Source: Trochalopteron elliotii (taxonomy: Eukaryota; Chordata; Aves; Passeriformes; Leiothrichidae). Taken from it: a stretch of DNA of 64,000 nt. The translations under genes and the position numbers were made by a program. Below are positions 13,301 to 24,712 of this stretch, piece by piece. How positions within the stretch are numbered: position 1 is the first letter of the stretch; every line of letters begins with the position of its first letter. Location: contig JANPWX010000097.1 of NCBI GenBank assembly GCA_024734555.1, positions 310,001 through 374,000 of the forward strand, written 5' to 3'. The notes beneath the pieces were generated by a model, which searched no databases, was not told the origin of the DNA, and was given only the letters and a program-made list of their open reading frames with translations.

Positions 13301-14980
13301 CTCACCATGATGAAAAAGTCTTGGCATTTGACACTGAGCATTTTGTACTATTTGTTTTCATTTTCTTCCTCAATCTCCCCATTAGTTCTTTGGCTTTTTT
13401 TCCCCCCCCACTGGTCTTTTTTCAGGCCATTACTTTTCTTTAGAACACTTTCTTAGGTCTTGAATGAGTGCCATCTTTTCATATACTTCTGGATATCTTA
13501 CAAATTTGTTTTTTAGTATCTGTCAGATTACCTTTTAAAAATGGTTATCCATACATACATCAATGACAACTAAGCCCACATTTAGCCTATGATAGGCAAT
13601 CCAGTGGCAAAAGTCAAACTTACACCTAATGCTGAAAGAAGTTATATTAAACTTGTTTCTTTCTCAAATCGACTGTCTCAGCACAGTGCTGATCATGCTG
13701 AAAATTATCCAAGTATAATTCACTGCACTAAACCACTTTCCTTAGTGCAGATGCTGCTTCTCTTCTCAATGACCAAAACAAAGCAAAAAGATTAATTTCC
13801 CCAGTGCATTACTATACCTATTTAGTTGTATCTTTCAGTTATTTTCAGTGGGGTTACACTAGAGTAAAACTGAAGTAATGCAGTGCTTAATCAACCCTAA
13901 TATATGCCCCTGATAGCTTTATGTTTTATTCCAGCCCATTAACAGGCTATATCTGCTATGACAGTGCAAGAAGATCATTATGTCTTAATGAGGTGATTAA
14001 AACCAAAAAATATTCAGTTCTTGCAAAATATCAGAACGGCCTCCAAGAAACCCCACCAATATCTAATGTAGTAATTTAATACTTTATATGTTGCTACCTA
14101 TAAAGTCTTCAAACTTCAATTATGTAGTTGTAAATTATCTATGATATAAATATTCTTCATGTAAGAGCACTCACTGATACTTCCAAATGTAGGAACTAAT
14201 TTTAGAATTAATTACAGGTGGTGTTCGGATATTATTTTTATGGTGCAATGCTATTTATTTATGTTAGTGTTTCCCAATGTACATCATTACTGGAAGCACT
14301 GCAAATAAGGTTATGCTCAAATTTGAACTTTGTACAATTTTATACCTGGTAACAGATGTACTAGAGGTCTCAAAAACATTTCAAAACCTATGCTTACAAT
14401 GACACAGATTTTGAGAGTATTAACCTGAAAGACCACTTATCCAAAGTCATTCAGGTATCTGAGTTGAGCAGATGACTAATGATGCTTCCACAACAACCTG
14501 TCTCCCTGCCTCCTCAAATTTGATAGAATTGCATTAATTCTGTTACATTCTATTTTGCCAGTCCAAGGATTTCTGTGGTGTTAATTTCAGTGTCCTTAAT
14601 ATCTTCCTGAAGAAAACACATGGCAAACAAGAAGGCCTAAATTAACTCAATTGTTTCATGTGTGCTTCCATGTAATTGAAAGGTTTATCTATTCTGTAAG
14701 CATATGAAAAACTTGAAACTAAAATGTAGTACTTTTTAAATTTAGACACCACACTCAGCAATATATAATAAAGACAAAAATAAGTTTGTGGCAGAAAGAA
14801 ACTAATTGAAGGTACTTTCTGACTATTTGTAAAGTAACTAATATAATTTTGTATATTGAAAACTGTGCACATGTAGGTGTATATATATATAACTCTATAT
14901 GCACATATGCCCCATCAATCATTTTGCTTACTTAGAGATGTAGACTGACCTTAAATAATACTGTAAAGGGATACTGCATG
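4330..14980. other. Long AT-rich unique block, no gene seen
   Basis: About 10.6 kb without a recognisable gene, RNA or interspersed repeat. All open frames are under 95 codons, lie on both strands and show no recognisable domain, for example 11148-11426 plus overlapping 11201-11410 minus, and 13052-13327 minus. Small A or T runs occur (such as near 9720 and 13400), and there is a (TA)n run at 14881-14892. The sequence is compatible with intron or intergenic desert. Ancient repeats too decayed to see by eye may be present. Confidence 0.6.
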
Positions 14981-14984
14981 ATCA

Positions 14985-15360
14985 ATTTTCTCAATATCTT
15001 TGGATAGAGATGTCTGCAGAGATTGGAGGGTCTACTTTTTTGCCTGAAGAATGCTGGCCTTAGAGATCTGACACTTTCCTGACTTGATTTACCCTTCAGA
15101 GCTGCTTTCCATGGGACCCAAACTACAGTTTCCTGACTAAAGATCTTCACTTTGCTGTTCTCTTTCTTCACTCCTCCCAGGACTTTGAACTCCATTTCAT
15201 GGTCACAACATCCAAGGCTGTCACACATCACCAAATTTTCCCACTGGTGGTTTTTTACTGTTTAGTAAAGAACAGGTGAATCCAGCTGTGGATCACTCCT
15301 GCTTGACCCATCCAGTATTATGCCAAGAAGTTATCCCCAAAACCTATCAGAAGCCTTCAC
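14985..15360 (-). mobile_element. CR1 LINE fragment: endonuclease C-terminus and linker
   Basis: On the minus strand the nucleotides from about 15340 to 15260 follow the CR1 ORF2 endonuclease segment (GATAACTTCTTGGCATAATA, then CTGGATGGGTCAAGC and CTGGATTCACC), which in intact copies encodes the DNFL-Q-LDEPTR-LLDL-LTN stretch. The in-frame part at 15234-14992 then gives LGCCDHEMEFKVLGGVKKEN, followed by VPWKAALKGKSSQESV. These correspond to the CR1 LG-SDHE-EF-IL block and the VPWEAVLKGKGVQE linker between endonuclease and RT. The CDHE codons are 15207-15196; the endonuclease family's SDH has become CDH, while Asp and His are retained. About a dozen residues appear to be missing between the two blocks. 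Neither the RT domain nor a CR1 3' end follows, so the copy is truncated on both sides and non-functional. Confidence 0.78.
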
Positions 15361-18300
15361 AAGAAGAATGTTCAAAATCTATAAGGAGAGGTGAGGAGGA
15401 AAGAATGAGCACTCACAAATGAACCCAAAGGGATCTTGAACAAGCTTCACTTCTTCAGAAAATGGGTTTAATTACCCATACAGAGAAATTTTAACTATTG
15501 TTACCATTGGAAGAGTAAAGCATAGGGAGTTTTAGCCCTTCCAAGTACCCTTAGATCCAAATGCTAAGCAGGCAATATATTGTATGCTTTACACAATTGC
15601 AACATTAAATGGCAACTTAGAAGCACTAAACCACAAATGAAAGGGACATAAATATAAAGTCAGTCTTTCAAAATGAAGCTCAACAGGCAAGCTATTATAC
15701 TGTCACTTTGGTTTATGGCCATATACAGGCCATAACCCAATGTTTTAGTGTACAACTTCACAATTCACGACACTCTTTCAGAAGTGACCTCAGAAACTAT
15801 TATACAGATATAGTGGGCATCCATATGACACAAAATAAAAGGGAAGGAAAAAGAGTGACTAACTAACCAGGATCTAGTGGCCCAGACAAAACTTTCCCAT
15901 CCTGCTCCCAGTATTAGGTATTAAAAACTTATTGCTCTCTCTTGTTTACCCCTGTGGCATTTGCATTTGAACAGTCATGTGTTAACAAGCTGAAAACTGC
16001 CTATATGATGATAATTAAAAGACAGCATGCAAACATGAAATATATTTTAAATAATACAGAAGAAATTTAATTTTCTTTTTCTTAGATAAATAGATGTTCC
16101 CCTAGAGTTAGGAATCTAAACAAAAACAAGTCATTCTGGAGGGAAATTTTACTGCAGATGTATATATCCCCAGTTCACAAATGTGCTGAGATATCTTTGC
16201 CATCATGAATACAAGGCTGTATTGTTTATATATTTCCAAAATCTTGATGGATATTTTTATTTATCTTTACCTTCCTCTCCCCTCAAAGAAAAATTAATTA
16301 CTTGTCCAGCACTAAAATATGTATCTTCTTTTTTTATGTTTTGTGACTACTATATTCTAATACGTTAAGAACCACAGAATGTTGAACATCCAATGTTCAC
16401 CTGAATAAACAGTATAATAATTTTCAACGACTCTTCAAATTAATATGAATTAACTTGCTACAGGTCTCAGTGGGATAAAGGGAGACCAATGGTTAAGATA
16501 CATATATATGTATATATATATATTTTTTTGGTCTAAAATGTAATATACTACAATAGCGAAGGACCTAGAAAATGTGCGTATTTATTTTTTTTCAGCTAAG
16601 CTTAACAACGTACTTAGCAACACAGGCGATAGGAGCAATTTTTTGATGTGAATAGAAATACAAAAAGAAGTAGTACTTCAGGAAAAACTGCTTGCAGCTG
16701 GACTGTATATACCCTGAGACTCTCAGTGGAGAGGATCCCCACTGATCTCAGCTAGAGAATTCTGGCAGATGACAGAATTTCATCAGTGTGCAAAGTCCCA
16801 GATCACTCCATTTTATAATAAAACCATGAACTCCAGTCAGAAAGTTAAATCACCAAATACTAAGAACATAGGTTAGCTATAGTGACTTTGTCAAATTGTT
16901 ACATTCAGTATTGAGTACAGCTCAGGGCAAGCGCTCAGTACAATTTCAAAGAAATGTGTGGTCTGTATTAACATGCAATGACTGCAATATCCTGATTCAA
17001 TACCTCTTCCTTACTGCTACTATCTGGCTACTGTTTGAGCCAGCTATTAAACCAGTTGTGTGACAATTCAAGTTGGGAAGAAAAAGAGCAGTTGAAAGTT
17101 AGTAGGTGCAAGATAGTATTTGTGCTTTTGAAGAGCTCCCTCAGCGTTAGAGATATGTCCTTACAGGCAGAATCAATTTGCACATTACTGGTTTGCCTAA
17201 CTGAAAGTTGAGAATGAGTCACCTGAAGAGTCATGTTTTCATCTGTGCCTCAGTGATGCTGTGACTACTGAAAAAGGTATATATCTGCATCTTCCGCCAA
17301 TGAAACAGAAAAACACACTATTATGTCTTTTTTATTTTTCCCCACGACTTAAGAAAATACACACAGACTTGGGAACTAGTTAAAATCTCCAACACCTATT
17401 TGCTGTTGCCAGATGGCACAGTTCTCCAGAAGCAAACAAACTGGCTAATTTAAAGAAGCTGAGAACAATCTGTTTCTGGTAAAAGGTACCTCTTTACCAA
17501 GGGTTATCAACTTTCTCAGCTCTCTATACCCAATATAATCATAACCAAGCACACTTTACAACTAATGCTTAAGAACAAGAAAAAAACCAAACCAAATTCC
17601 AATCTCTTCCCTTCCTTGTTTATGTAGAGGTTTGTTTATTTTTTCCCAGAAAACACTGCTGATATCTGAATGGCTCTATGACATTAGCTGGTATGAAAAT
17701 GCTGATACTAGTAACAGAACCATCACAGCAATAGACCTTAGAAAACGTAAACTCTAAAACTTTTTGACCACAGACAAGATTTCAGCGTAAGCTTGTACAC
17801 TTAATGAGCGTTAAGGCAGGTTTAACAGAAATATAATGAATGAAAATGAAATAAGGGCTGGTTTATTATTCTTTTAAAAGGCTACAGTAATTTATTAACC
17901 AGAGTGCATTCATCAGAACTAGGATTTGATAGACCTATAGACATTTTTACCCCTAATAGATCAAATTGATCATAAAACATATTCTATTGTCTGCCCAGCT
18001 CCCTTCTGTTAATCTACTTGTTAGTCAAATCCTGAACACCAGGGCTCATTTCTATGCATGTAGGAGCCATAAAAATTATCAAAATGATCTGGCATCTTTG
18101 CTTACTTCCTTTTTTTTTATTTAGCTAAACACAAAGATTATATTTATGAAAAAAAGTTCCAAGGCAGTGACAATTTTAGATAAATTGCAGAAAACAATGA
18201 GTGATTTAATACTTCACTACATTATAGAAATAAATGGAATAAGTCTCAAGAGCAAACAAGAGTTGCTGAATTTGTTTTAACTGATTCAGCACACAAACAC

Positions 18301-21300
18301 TGGTAAACTAGGCAGTCTGACTGCTGTTATCTTTAAAGTGCAAGTGCGGATCAAAGAAATAATGCAATGTGGTAGCATTGATAAATTCACATTTCAGACC
18401 ATTTACTTTAAAGGCAAAGTGACTTCACCAAAATCTTGACTCCAATTTTTCCTACAGGTTTTGTGGGCAGTATTTTTTCATATTTTTGTAAGACTAGGCT
18501 TTAGCAGCATGTATGGCTATATCTGATTCATATTAAAGTAACATGGATACTATCACAGAGGACAAGGAAAGGAAACAGGGGGGTTACAAAGTACCTGGCC
18601 ATCATTTTCACTGGCATCATGATCTTAGATCAAGTTAGATCAACTATGCCTTTTTGCATGAGAGCTATGGCTCCAAAGGAAAGAGGAAAACAGAAGAGAT
18701 CCAAGATGTGCCTGAATTTGGATTGTGTTAGCAAATGCAGTTCACTTGAATCAATTTATTTCATTTTTTCTGTTTACTGTTCCCATTCATTTGTTAGCAC
18801 TCAACAGGTATGTTTAGTTAAATCATCACTGCACTGCATTGCATGACAGAATCTGGATGTGTGATCATTTACTAGTCTCTATCCTCAGAGACAGAGCAAG
18901 ATGAGACCACTTAAACTTACTTTTATTAAAGTACAGATCTTGATATTTTTTACTTGATCTATAGCAAAATCACAGCTTGGTCTTATTCATAGAAGGAGAT
19001 CACTTGATTCAAGGTAACAATTAGGCACATTAGTCTATATATGAAATAAATAGGTGGGCACTCTGTTCTGTCACCTGGATGGAAAGAAAATCTTTTGGAA
19101 ATATGAGCAGAAGTACTTTTACAAACAGAAATACAGGAAATAGATGCTATTTCTGGGAAAAGAGATGGAGGTCTTCTATAGAATTTACAGCAATGATAAT
19201 AGCAGAAAACTTTTCTTCTTCTAAGAAAAGCGTAAGCAGCACAGAGTTGAGATTCAGGCTATATTGTACATCAAACCTGCTAGCATCCTCATAAAATTAA
19301 GAATTCTTAGATTTCATCTTCGGTGGGACAAAAATTCACATTCTTATTTTTGAAGGGAAAAACCCACCACCAAAGTACCTTTCCTTAAACTCCCTTTGAA
19401 GGCATATGCTGTATTTATTCGCAAACAATTTCATTGAAGAATTCATGGCTCCATAAACACAGAAACACTGATGTGAGCTAAGAACTCAGAATGTAAAAGA
19501 ATGTGACTTCAAATAACTAGTAAGAAATTAATGCTAACATTCATAGCGAAAAAGAGAGTAGTTATTCCTTTACTGGAAGTAATCTTATGTCAAAAGAAGA
19601 AGATCTGGAATTTTCAAAATAAAATGATTGATCTGAAAAATCAACTGACCGCAATGGTTTTTGATGAGCATTATTTAACACTTAGACATCTACAATTTAC
19701 TTAACCCGTTTTCAACACACAGTCAACTATGAATATGAAAAAGCATACTTGCAAAAGAACAGACTTTCTTGAGTAAAATATTTCTTGTTTGGTTTTATGA
19801 TTCTTGAACGTCAAGCAAGCTTTGAAGCTGCAAACAGCATTTTAGTGGTAATTATATCTGCCTAGCATTAAGCCTTTGAGAAAAACATGTTGGGAAAAAT
19901 GGATAAATTTTGAATTCCAAATAGCAACCTGAAAAAATAATCTATGAAAGTAAGATGCAAGTATATTTATAAGCTGAGTAGATTTATGCTGTGTTTAAAT
20001 TTTGTTGTTGCGTTTCTTGCTCTCTTTGTGCCTCAAGCCATTCAGACATATTTTACCTCCTTATGGGGCAGAACACAGTGCCAATAGTAAAATATTGCTC
20101 CCTGAACAGCATGCTATTCAGATAATCTTTGTGGCTGTGGTCTACTAAATGAAAACCAAATATTATGAACAGGTAAAATAACTATTAGGGTTTGATTTTT
20201 TTTTTTAATTTGTATTGTTGGCTATGAAAGATACAATTTTTTTTTTAAATCTGGTTCCTTGCCTATAGAATGACAGCTAAGTTTTTTTCCCCTTTATTTT
20301 TTTTAATAAAGGAAGCTATTTATTAAATATCTGCATCAGTTAAACTATGGATGCCTTGCTTTTAGTGTCATTGAGCAGAATGAAACCTTTCCATCAGTGA
20401 TTCAAGTAGTGGATTGCAACTTTGGCTGCTCCTAATCCAAGCCAAACTAGAAGTAATGGACTCTTAGCAAAACCTTCAGTAAACTGTTGTCTGTCTAGAC
20501 TTCATCAAGTTTTAGTATTAAGAATATTGTAATAAATTAGGAACACCAATGGAGCAACAGCATTTCCACTGTAACACTTATTTCAATTATCTGCTCCTCT
20601 GATTAAAAAACCTGTCTCTGGCCACAACTCCGTGAATAATTTGATTTTATAACCTCTACATGCATTCTTGCTTAATAGTGATACAAGTTTTCAAAGACAG
20701 CTTTTCAAAATCCAGACAAAGGCAAGCCAGAATGCATTTTCCATTTTCAATGTTTTTTGTATTCTGAGAATACTCATCTACCTTCATTTTTTTCAAAGCA
20801 ATTCAAACAATTGATTAGATTTGAAGGAGAAATGGGTATTATAAAACCGTGCTTTCAAAATAATGAAGTACATCACTTCTGAGAGATTTCAATACTTATA
20901 AAACATAAAGAGCATCGATGCACTGTTTTGGCAGTTCCAATACATTGGCTGTCATATTCAGATCAATGGTCTTTGTATTTGACAATGCTATATAGAAGAT
21001 TTGTTTAGCCTTTCTTATTAAGAATTGCAAACATCAAAAGCAGGAAGATACTGAAGAAAAGAGAAAGCAGTATTTACATATAACTTAGGAAACTTTTATT
21101 TTACAGATTTTTTTTTCAGTAAGTTACTAAATTACTAGACTACTTGTATCCAGAGTTCCAAAAACCTTATGATGAAAACTGCAAGTAAGAAGTTAAGAAT
21201 TTCAGACGTGGCATACTGGTCAGCATCATCCTGTGATGCTGTTATGTTTGACTGATTCCTCTGTGTTGCCTATTTGTGGGAAATATTCCTGCTGTAGTAA

Positions 21301-22150
21301 CATCCATAATAATTACTGTCCAAAAGGCATTCAATAAAATTATGTAATCAAATCTACTTGACCTGGATTTTCAAACTGTTACGGTTGCCTTCTATACCCA
21401 GAATTTTTAAAAACAAAGCCTTATCTACCCTAAAGAACATTTTTTTAGACAAAGACCTCATGGTGTCTCTCATATAAAGGATTCCACAATATATTTTAGA
21501 AGAAAGACATCTAATTATAAGGAACGTATTTTCATAGGATAAAATTCTATGCAAACTCACTTTCCATATCAAAGTAACATTACAGTCAGATAACTGTACT
21601 ACCATCTTAAATACTTGAGTCATAGACATAACTATAAAACTATATTTTGATTTACGTACTTCTGAGAAACTGAAGACCTGCACTTTCTATAAAGACATGC
21701 CTCAATTTCAACATCATTCACCATATTCACCTGCTACTTCTTTCCTGATGAGTGCAGCAGTGCAAACACATCTGCTGTGTGTACTGTAACTATTCATGTT
21801 CTCTTTTGTAGGTGTAAACACCCCAAAAACATTGTTAATAGTTTCCTCATGATGGATCTCCTGCACTAGGATATCAAAGTATTTGAAATTATGAAAGAAA
21901 GAAAAGCAAACACTATAATTATTACCCTTTCTTGTGATCTCTGAATAATTAGGGGGAATAGATAGTGCCTCTGGAGACCCAGAAGTAGCTTCTGCAACTG
22001 TGTCATAACTTGCTCTAAATAAAGTTTAGTTACAGTTTTTCTACAACTATCTTCTCCTATTTCCTTACAGATTATATTGTTTTATGAGGAATCTCCAGTA
22101 TTTCCTTAAAATCAATTTGTCACTTCTAATAAAACTATTAGGTTTATCTC
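15361..22150. other. AT-rich unique sequence, no gene seen
   Basis: No recognisable exon, RNA gene or interspersed repeat. Local features are a small inverted repeat at 15713-15735 (TTATGGCC, 7-nt spacer, GGCCATAA), a (TA)n tract at about 16499-16524, and T-rich runs at about 20196-20310. The open frame at 21354-21683 (minus, 109 codons) contains no domain I recognise and is probably chance. Confidence 0.6.
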
Positions 22151-22151
22151 C

Positions 22152-22597
22152 TGTCCTGGTTTCAGCCAGGGCAGCATTAATTTTTCCTCAGTAGCCATGA
22201 GGGGACTGAGCCTGGAGCCATGTATGTATGTGGCTGTCTTGTTATTGTATACCACCTCACATCATTGTGGGGGGCACAAGTAAGGGACCCTTGCTTCCAG
22301 GAAGAAGGGCATGTGGCTGGATAGAGAAATCACTGTCTGTTGTTCATTCTCTTGGCGTTCCACTGCATTGGTCAGTGAGTATTTTTTGCACATAACTCAA
22401 ACCCACTTTGTACACTTTTGTTATTAATATGGTTGTGTTACTGTTCATTTTCTTATCTCATTGCTATTGCCAGTAAATTGTTCTTAGCTCAACCCTGGAT
22501 CTCTGGTTTTTGTCAAGCACTGGAGCTGGGGAGGGGAGCGGCTTATGGTTTTAAGTCCTAGTACTAATTTGGGGAGAGCCCTTCCTAAGACATGACA
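22152..22597 (+). mobile_element. Solo LTR of an ERVL-class avian endogenous retrovirus
   Basis: The element starts TGTCCTGGTTTCAGCCAGGG and ends CATGACA, the conserved start and end of the abundant bird ERVL LTR group (start TGTCCTGGTTTCAGC, end ACCACGACA in intact copies). Near the 3' part, AGTAAATTGTTCTTAGCTCA at 22472 corresponds to the family's ATTAAACTGTTCTTATCTCA block, which carries the polyadenylation signal; here it is AGTAAA. The GGAGCTGGGGAGGGGAGCGG segment near 22523 matches the U5 G-rich block. The length is about 446 bp. No internal retroviral region lies on either side, so it is a solo LTR left by recombination. No exact 5-bp target duplication is evident (TCTCC left, CCTCT right), which fits an old, diverged copy. 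Confidence 0.8.
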
Positions 22598-23049
22598 CCT
22601 CTTCTTATTATGCCTAGTATATAGTGTACAGTTCTCAAATACTGCAGTATTTTCACCTTTTTTTTTTTTTTTCCAAGTTTTTGAGGGTTTTTCTTCTCTC
22701 AGGTTAGAACACTGATCACAAAGGTGTCCAAAACATATAAAGTATTTGCTAATATGCTGTCTGGTTCTGAACTAAATCTAATTCACAATTGTGGGGGAAA
22801 AGGTAAAGACCATAAAATAGATTGACAGTATAATGTATCATGTTACATTATTCAAGTATTTAGACTGTTTCATGACTACTATTTCCAGTCAGAATTACTC
22901 ATGGTCTTCATACATATACACATTATGTAAAGCTAATCACAGACCTCATAGGCAAAACCATACCAAGATAAGATGTGCTATAAATGTACAGAGATATTTG
23001 TAAAATATAAAATACCTAGGATATCCACAGGTAGGTACCATCTGCATCT
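22598..23049. other. Spacer between solo LTR and CR1, no gene seen
   Basis: AT-rich sequence with an interrupted T run near 22660-22672. No further repeat or gene is recognised in these 450 bp. Confidence 0.6.
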
Positions 23050-23391
23050 ATTAGCTAGACTACCAGGCCCAGGGAGTGGTGGTGAATGGTGCTGCATCCA
23101 CTTGGTGGCCAGGCACCAGTGGTGGCCCCCAGAGATCTGTGTTGGGCCCAGCCCTGTTTAATATCTTTACTGATGACCTGGTTGAGGGGATCAAGTCTAC
23201 CTTTAGCAAATTTGCAGATGATACCAGGCTGGCAGGGAGCGTTAATCTGCTGGAAGGTAGGAGGACTCTGCAGAGGAACCAGGACAGACTGGATTGGTGG
23301 GCCAAATCCAAGTATATGAGGCTTAACAAGACCAAGTGCTGGGACCTGCACTTTGGTCACAACAAGCCCCTGCAGTGCTACAGGCTGGGGA
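23050..23391 (+). mobile_element. CR1 LINE, 5' half (reverse transcriptase), split by an LTR
   Basis: From GGCCCAGGGAGTGGTGGTGA (about 23067) the sequence follows the CR1 reverse transcriptase. The frame at 23076-23391 encodes [20 protein letters not shown], then [11 protein letters not shown], then a [14 protein letters not shown] block equivalent to the family's KCKVLHLGRNNP. The element is truncated at its 5' end, as is usual for CR1, so the N-terminal RT blocks, endonuclease and ORF1 are absent. Homology stops at GGCTGGGGA near 23391 and resumes at 24013, so both halves are one insertion interrupted by a later element. Confidence 0.9.
23076..23391 (+). pseudogene. CR1 reverse transcriptase remnant with intact FADD motif
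   Basis: About 105 codons of RT palm and thumb are readable. In life this enzyme copied CR1 RNA at a nicked genomic target (target-primed reverse transcription). The catalytic FADD motif is intact at 23211-23222. The usual GVPQGSVLGP block is altered to [10 protein letters not shown]. The frame is cut off by the 5' truncation on the left and by the LTR-like insertion on the right, and further frameshifts follow in the 3' half, so the gene is dead. Confidence 0.85.
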
Positions 23392-24012
23392 CTATGGGAG
23401 TGCATTTTTTAATATTAAGTTTAATTCATAAGTTAATGTTCTTTTGTAAAATGGTTGTTCTCTGTACCCCTTTTGTTATCTACATTTGATTTACTCCTGT
23501 TTTTTCCCCAGTGACAGTTCAGTAATTGGTATTCTCCCTAAGTCTTCCCTCCCAAAGACAGTTAACTATCCATCACTTCATAGACAGCCACCTGTTGCTG
23601 TCTATCATTTTTGGGGTCGCTCCCCACTTCTGGAAGATTCTGAGAGAAGCATCGAGTGATTGAACAGAATTCTGATTGTCACCTTCTAATGTTCATTGTA
23701 TGGTTGTTTTACATGTTTGTTTATGATATGAGCCACCCCCCGTAAAACCTCATTGGTTCCCTTATAGCACCCCCAGTTATAAGGTCTCACCCGAGAGTTA
23801 ACCGGGGTCTTCGGCACGCTGACACTCGAGGTGAGGACCCCACGCCGGGGTTCCAATAAACTCGTGCGACCCAGCATCTCCAGAGTCCCCTCTTTTTACG
23901 ATCCTCCTGCCTATCGCCACGCAGGAGCAGCTCGAGCCAAAAAGAACCCACTGAAAGAAAGCCCTGTCGCCTGTGCTGAGGCTAGCCAGCTTGAAAAACA
24001 GGCATGGCGACA
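23392..24012 (+). mobile_element. LTR-like insertion (probable solo LTR) inside a CR1 copy
   Basis: About 620 bp with no CR1 homology interrupt an otherwise continuous CR1. GGGGA is present on both sides (23387-23391 and 24013-24017), consistent with a short target duplication. The insert ends GGCGACA; its left edge is uncertain by a few bases, because the expected terminal TG may lie at 23395 rather than 23392. The 3' part has an LTR layout: a TATA-like TTATAAGG at 23777, a CpG-rich stretch at 23790-23860, and AATAAA at 23855-23860 followed by a U5-like segment. No primer-binding site, gag or pol sequence is present, so it would be a solo LTR. I cannot name the family; the layout resembles class I (gammaretrovirus-like) LTRs. 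About 17 CpGs by eye in the last 270 bp, in otherwise CpG-poor DNA, suggest a comparatively young insertion. Confidence 0.7.
23777..23860 (+). promoter_or_regulatory. Putative LTR core promoter and polyadenylation signal
   Basis: TTATAAGG at 23777-23784 sits about 75 bp upstream of AATAAA at 23855-23860. This is the spacing expected when the LTR transcription start and R region lie between the TATA box and the poly(A) signal. The inference rests on layout alone; activity is unknown. Confidence 0.45.
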
Positions 24013-24016
24013 GGGG
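23962..24016. repeat. 10-bp perfect inverted repeat at the LTR 3' edge
   Basis: CCCTGTCGCC at 23962-23971 is exactly complementary to GGCGACAGGG at 24006-24015, with a 34-nt spacer. The right arm straddles the junction between the LTR-like insert and CR1, since its last bases GGG belong to the putative target duplication. It could be coincidence or an internal U5 hairpin. Confidence 0.7.
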
Positions 24017-24712
24017 ATAGAGTGGCTGGACAGAGCCCAGGCAGAAAAGGACCTGGGTGTACTGACTGGCAGCAGGCTGAACATAAGACGAGTGTACTCA
24101 CATGGCCAAGAAGGCCAACGGTATCCTGGCCTGGATCAGCAATAGTGTGGCCAGCAGGATCCAGGCAGGGATTGTCCCCCTCAGCACTGGTGAGGCTGCA
24201 CTTCAAACACTGCGTCCAATTCTGGGCCCCTCACTACAAGAAGGACATTGAGGTACTGGAGCATGTCCAGAGAAGAGTAACAAAGCCAGTGAAAGGTCTG
24301 AAGCACAAGTCTGGTGAGGAGTGGCTGAGGGAGCTTCGGTTGTTTAGCCTGGAGAAGAGGAGGATCAGGGCAGACCTTATCACTCTCCAAAACTACCTGA
24401 CAGGAGGTTATACCCTGTGGGTGTTGGACTTTTCTTCCAAGTAATAAGGGACAGAATGAGAAGAAATGGCCTCAAGTCACATCAGGGGAGGTTTAGATTA
24501 GATATTATGAAACCTTTCTTCAATGAAAGGGCAGTCAGGCATTGGAACAGGCTGCCCAGGCAAGTAGTAGAATCATCATTCAAAAAATGTGTAGCTATGG
24601 CCCTTGGGACATGGTGGCTGGTAGTGATGGACTTGGCAGTGCTAAGTTAACAGTTGGACTCGATCTTAGAGGGTCTTTTCCAACCTAAGCAATTCTATTT
24701 TTCTATGTAAAC
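24013..24712 (+). mobile_element. CR1 LINE, 3' half with complete 3' end
   Basis: CR1 homology resumes at GGGGATAGAGTGGCTGG and runs to the natural 3' end. Protein blocks are readable but in shifting frames: [14 protein letters not shown] (about 24043), [20 protein letters not shown] (about 24199), [20 protein letters not shown] (about 24316) and [20 protein letters not shown] (24447-24506). These correspond to the C-terminal RT and tail region of CR1 ORF2. The end, GTCTTTTCCAACCTAAGCAA then TTCTATTTTTCTATG, is the CR1 3' UTR with a degenerate pair of the family's 8-bp ATTCTATG repeats. Frameshifts near 24110 and 24420 make it non-coding. Confidence 0.92.

Noticed and set aside
21354..21683. 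109-codon minus-strand open frame
   Set aside because: No recognisable product and typical residue mix of AT-rich chance frames.
23076..23489. 137-codon frame as a functional reverse transcriptase
   Set aside because: It is a 5'-truncated CR1 segment whose last third runs into the inserted LTR-like sequence; annotated as a pseudogene up to 23391.
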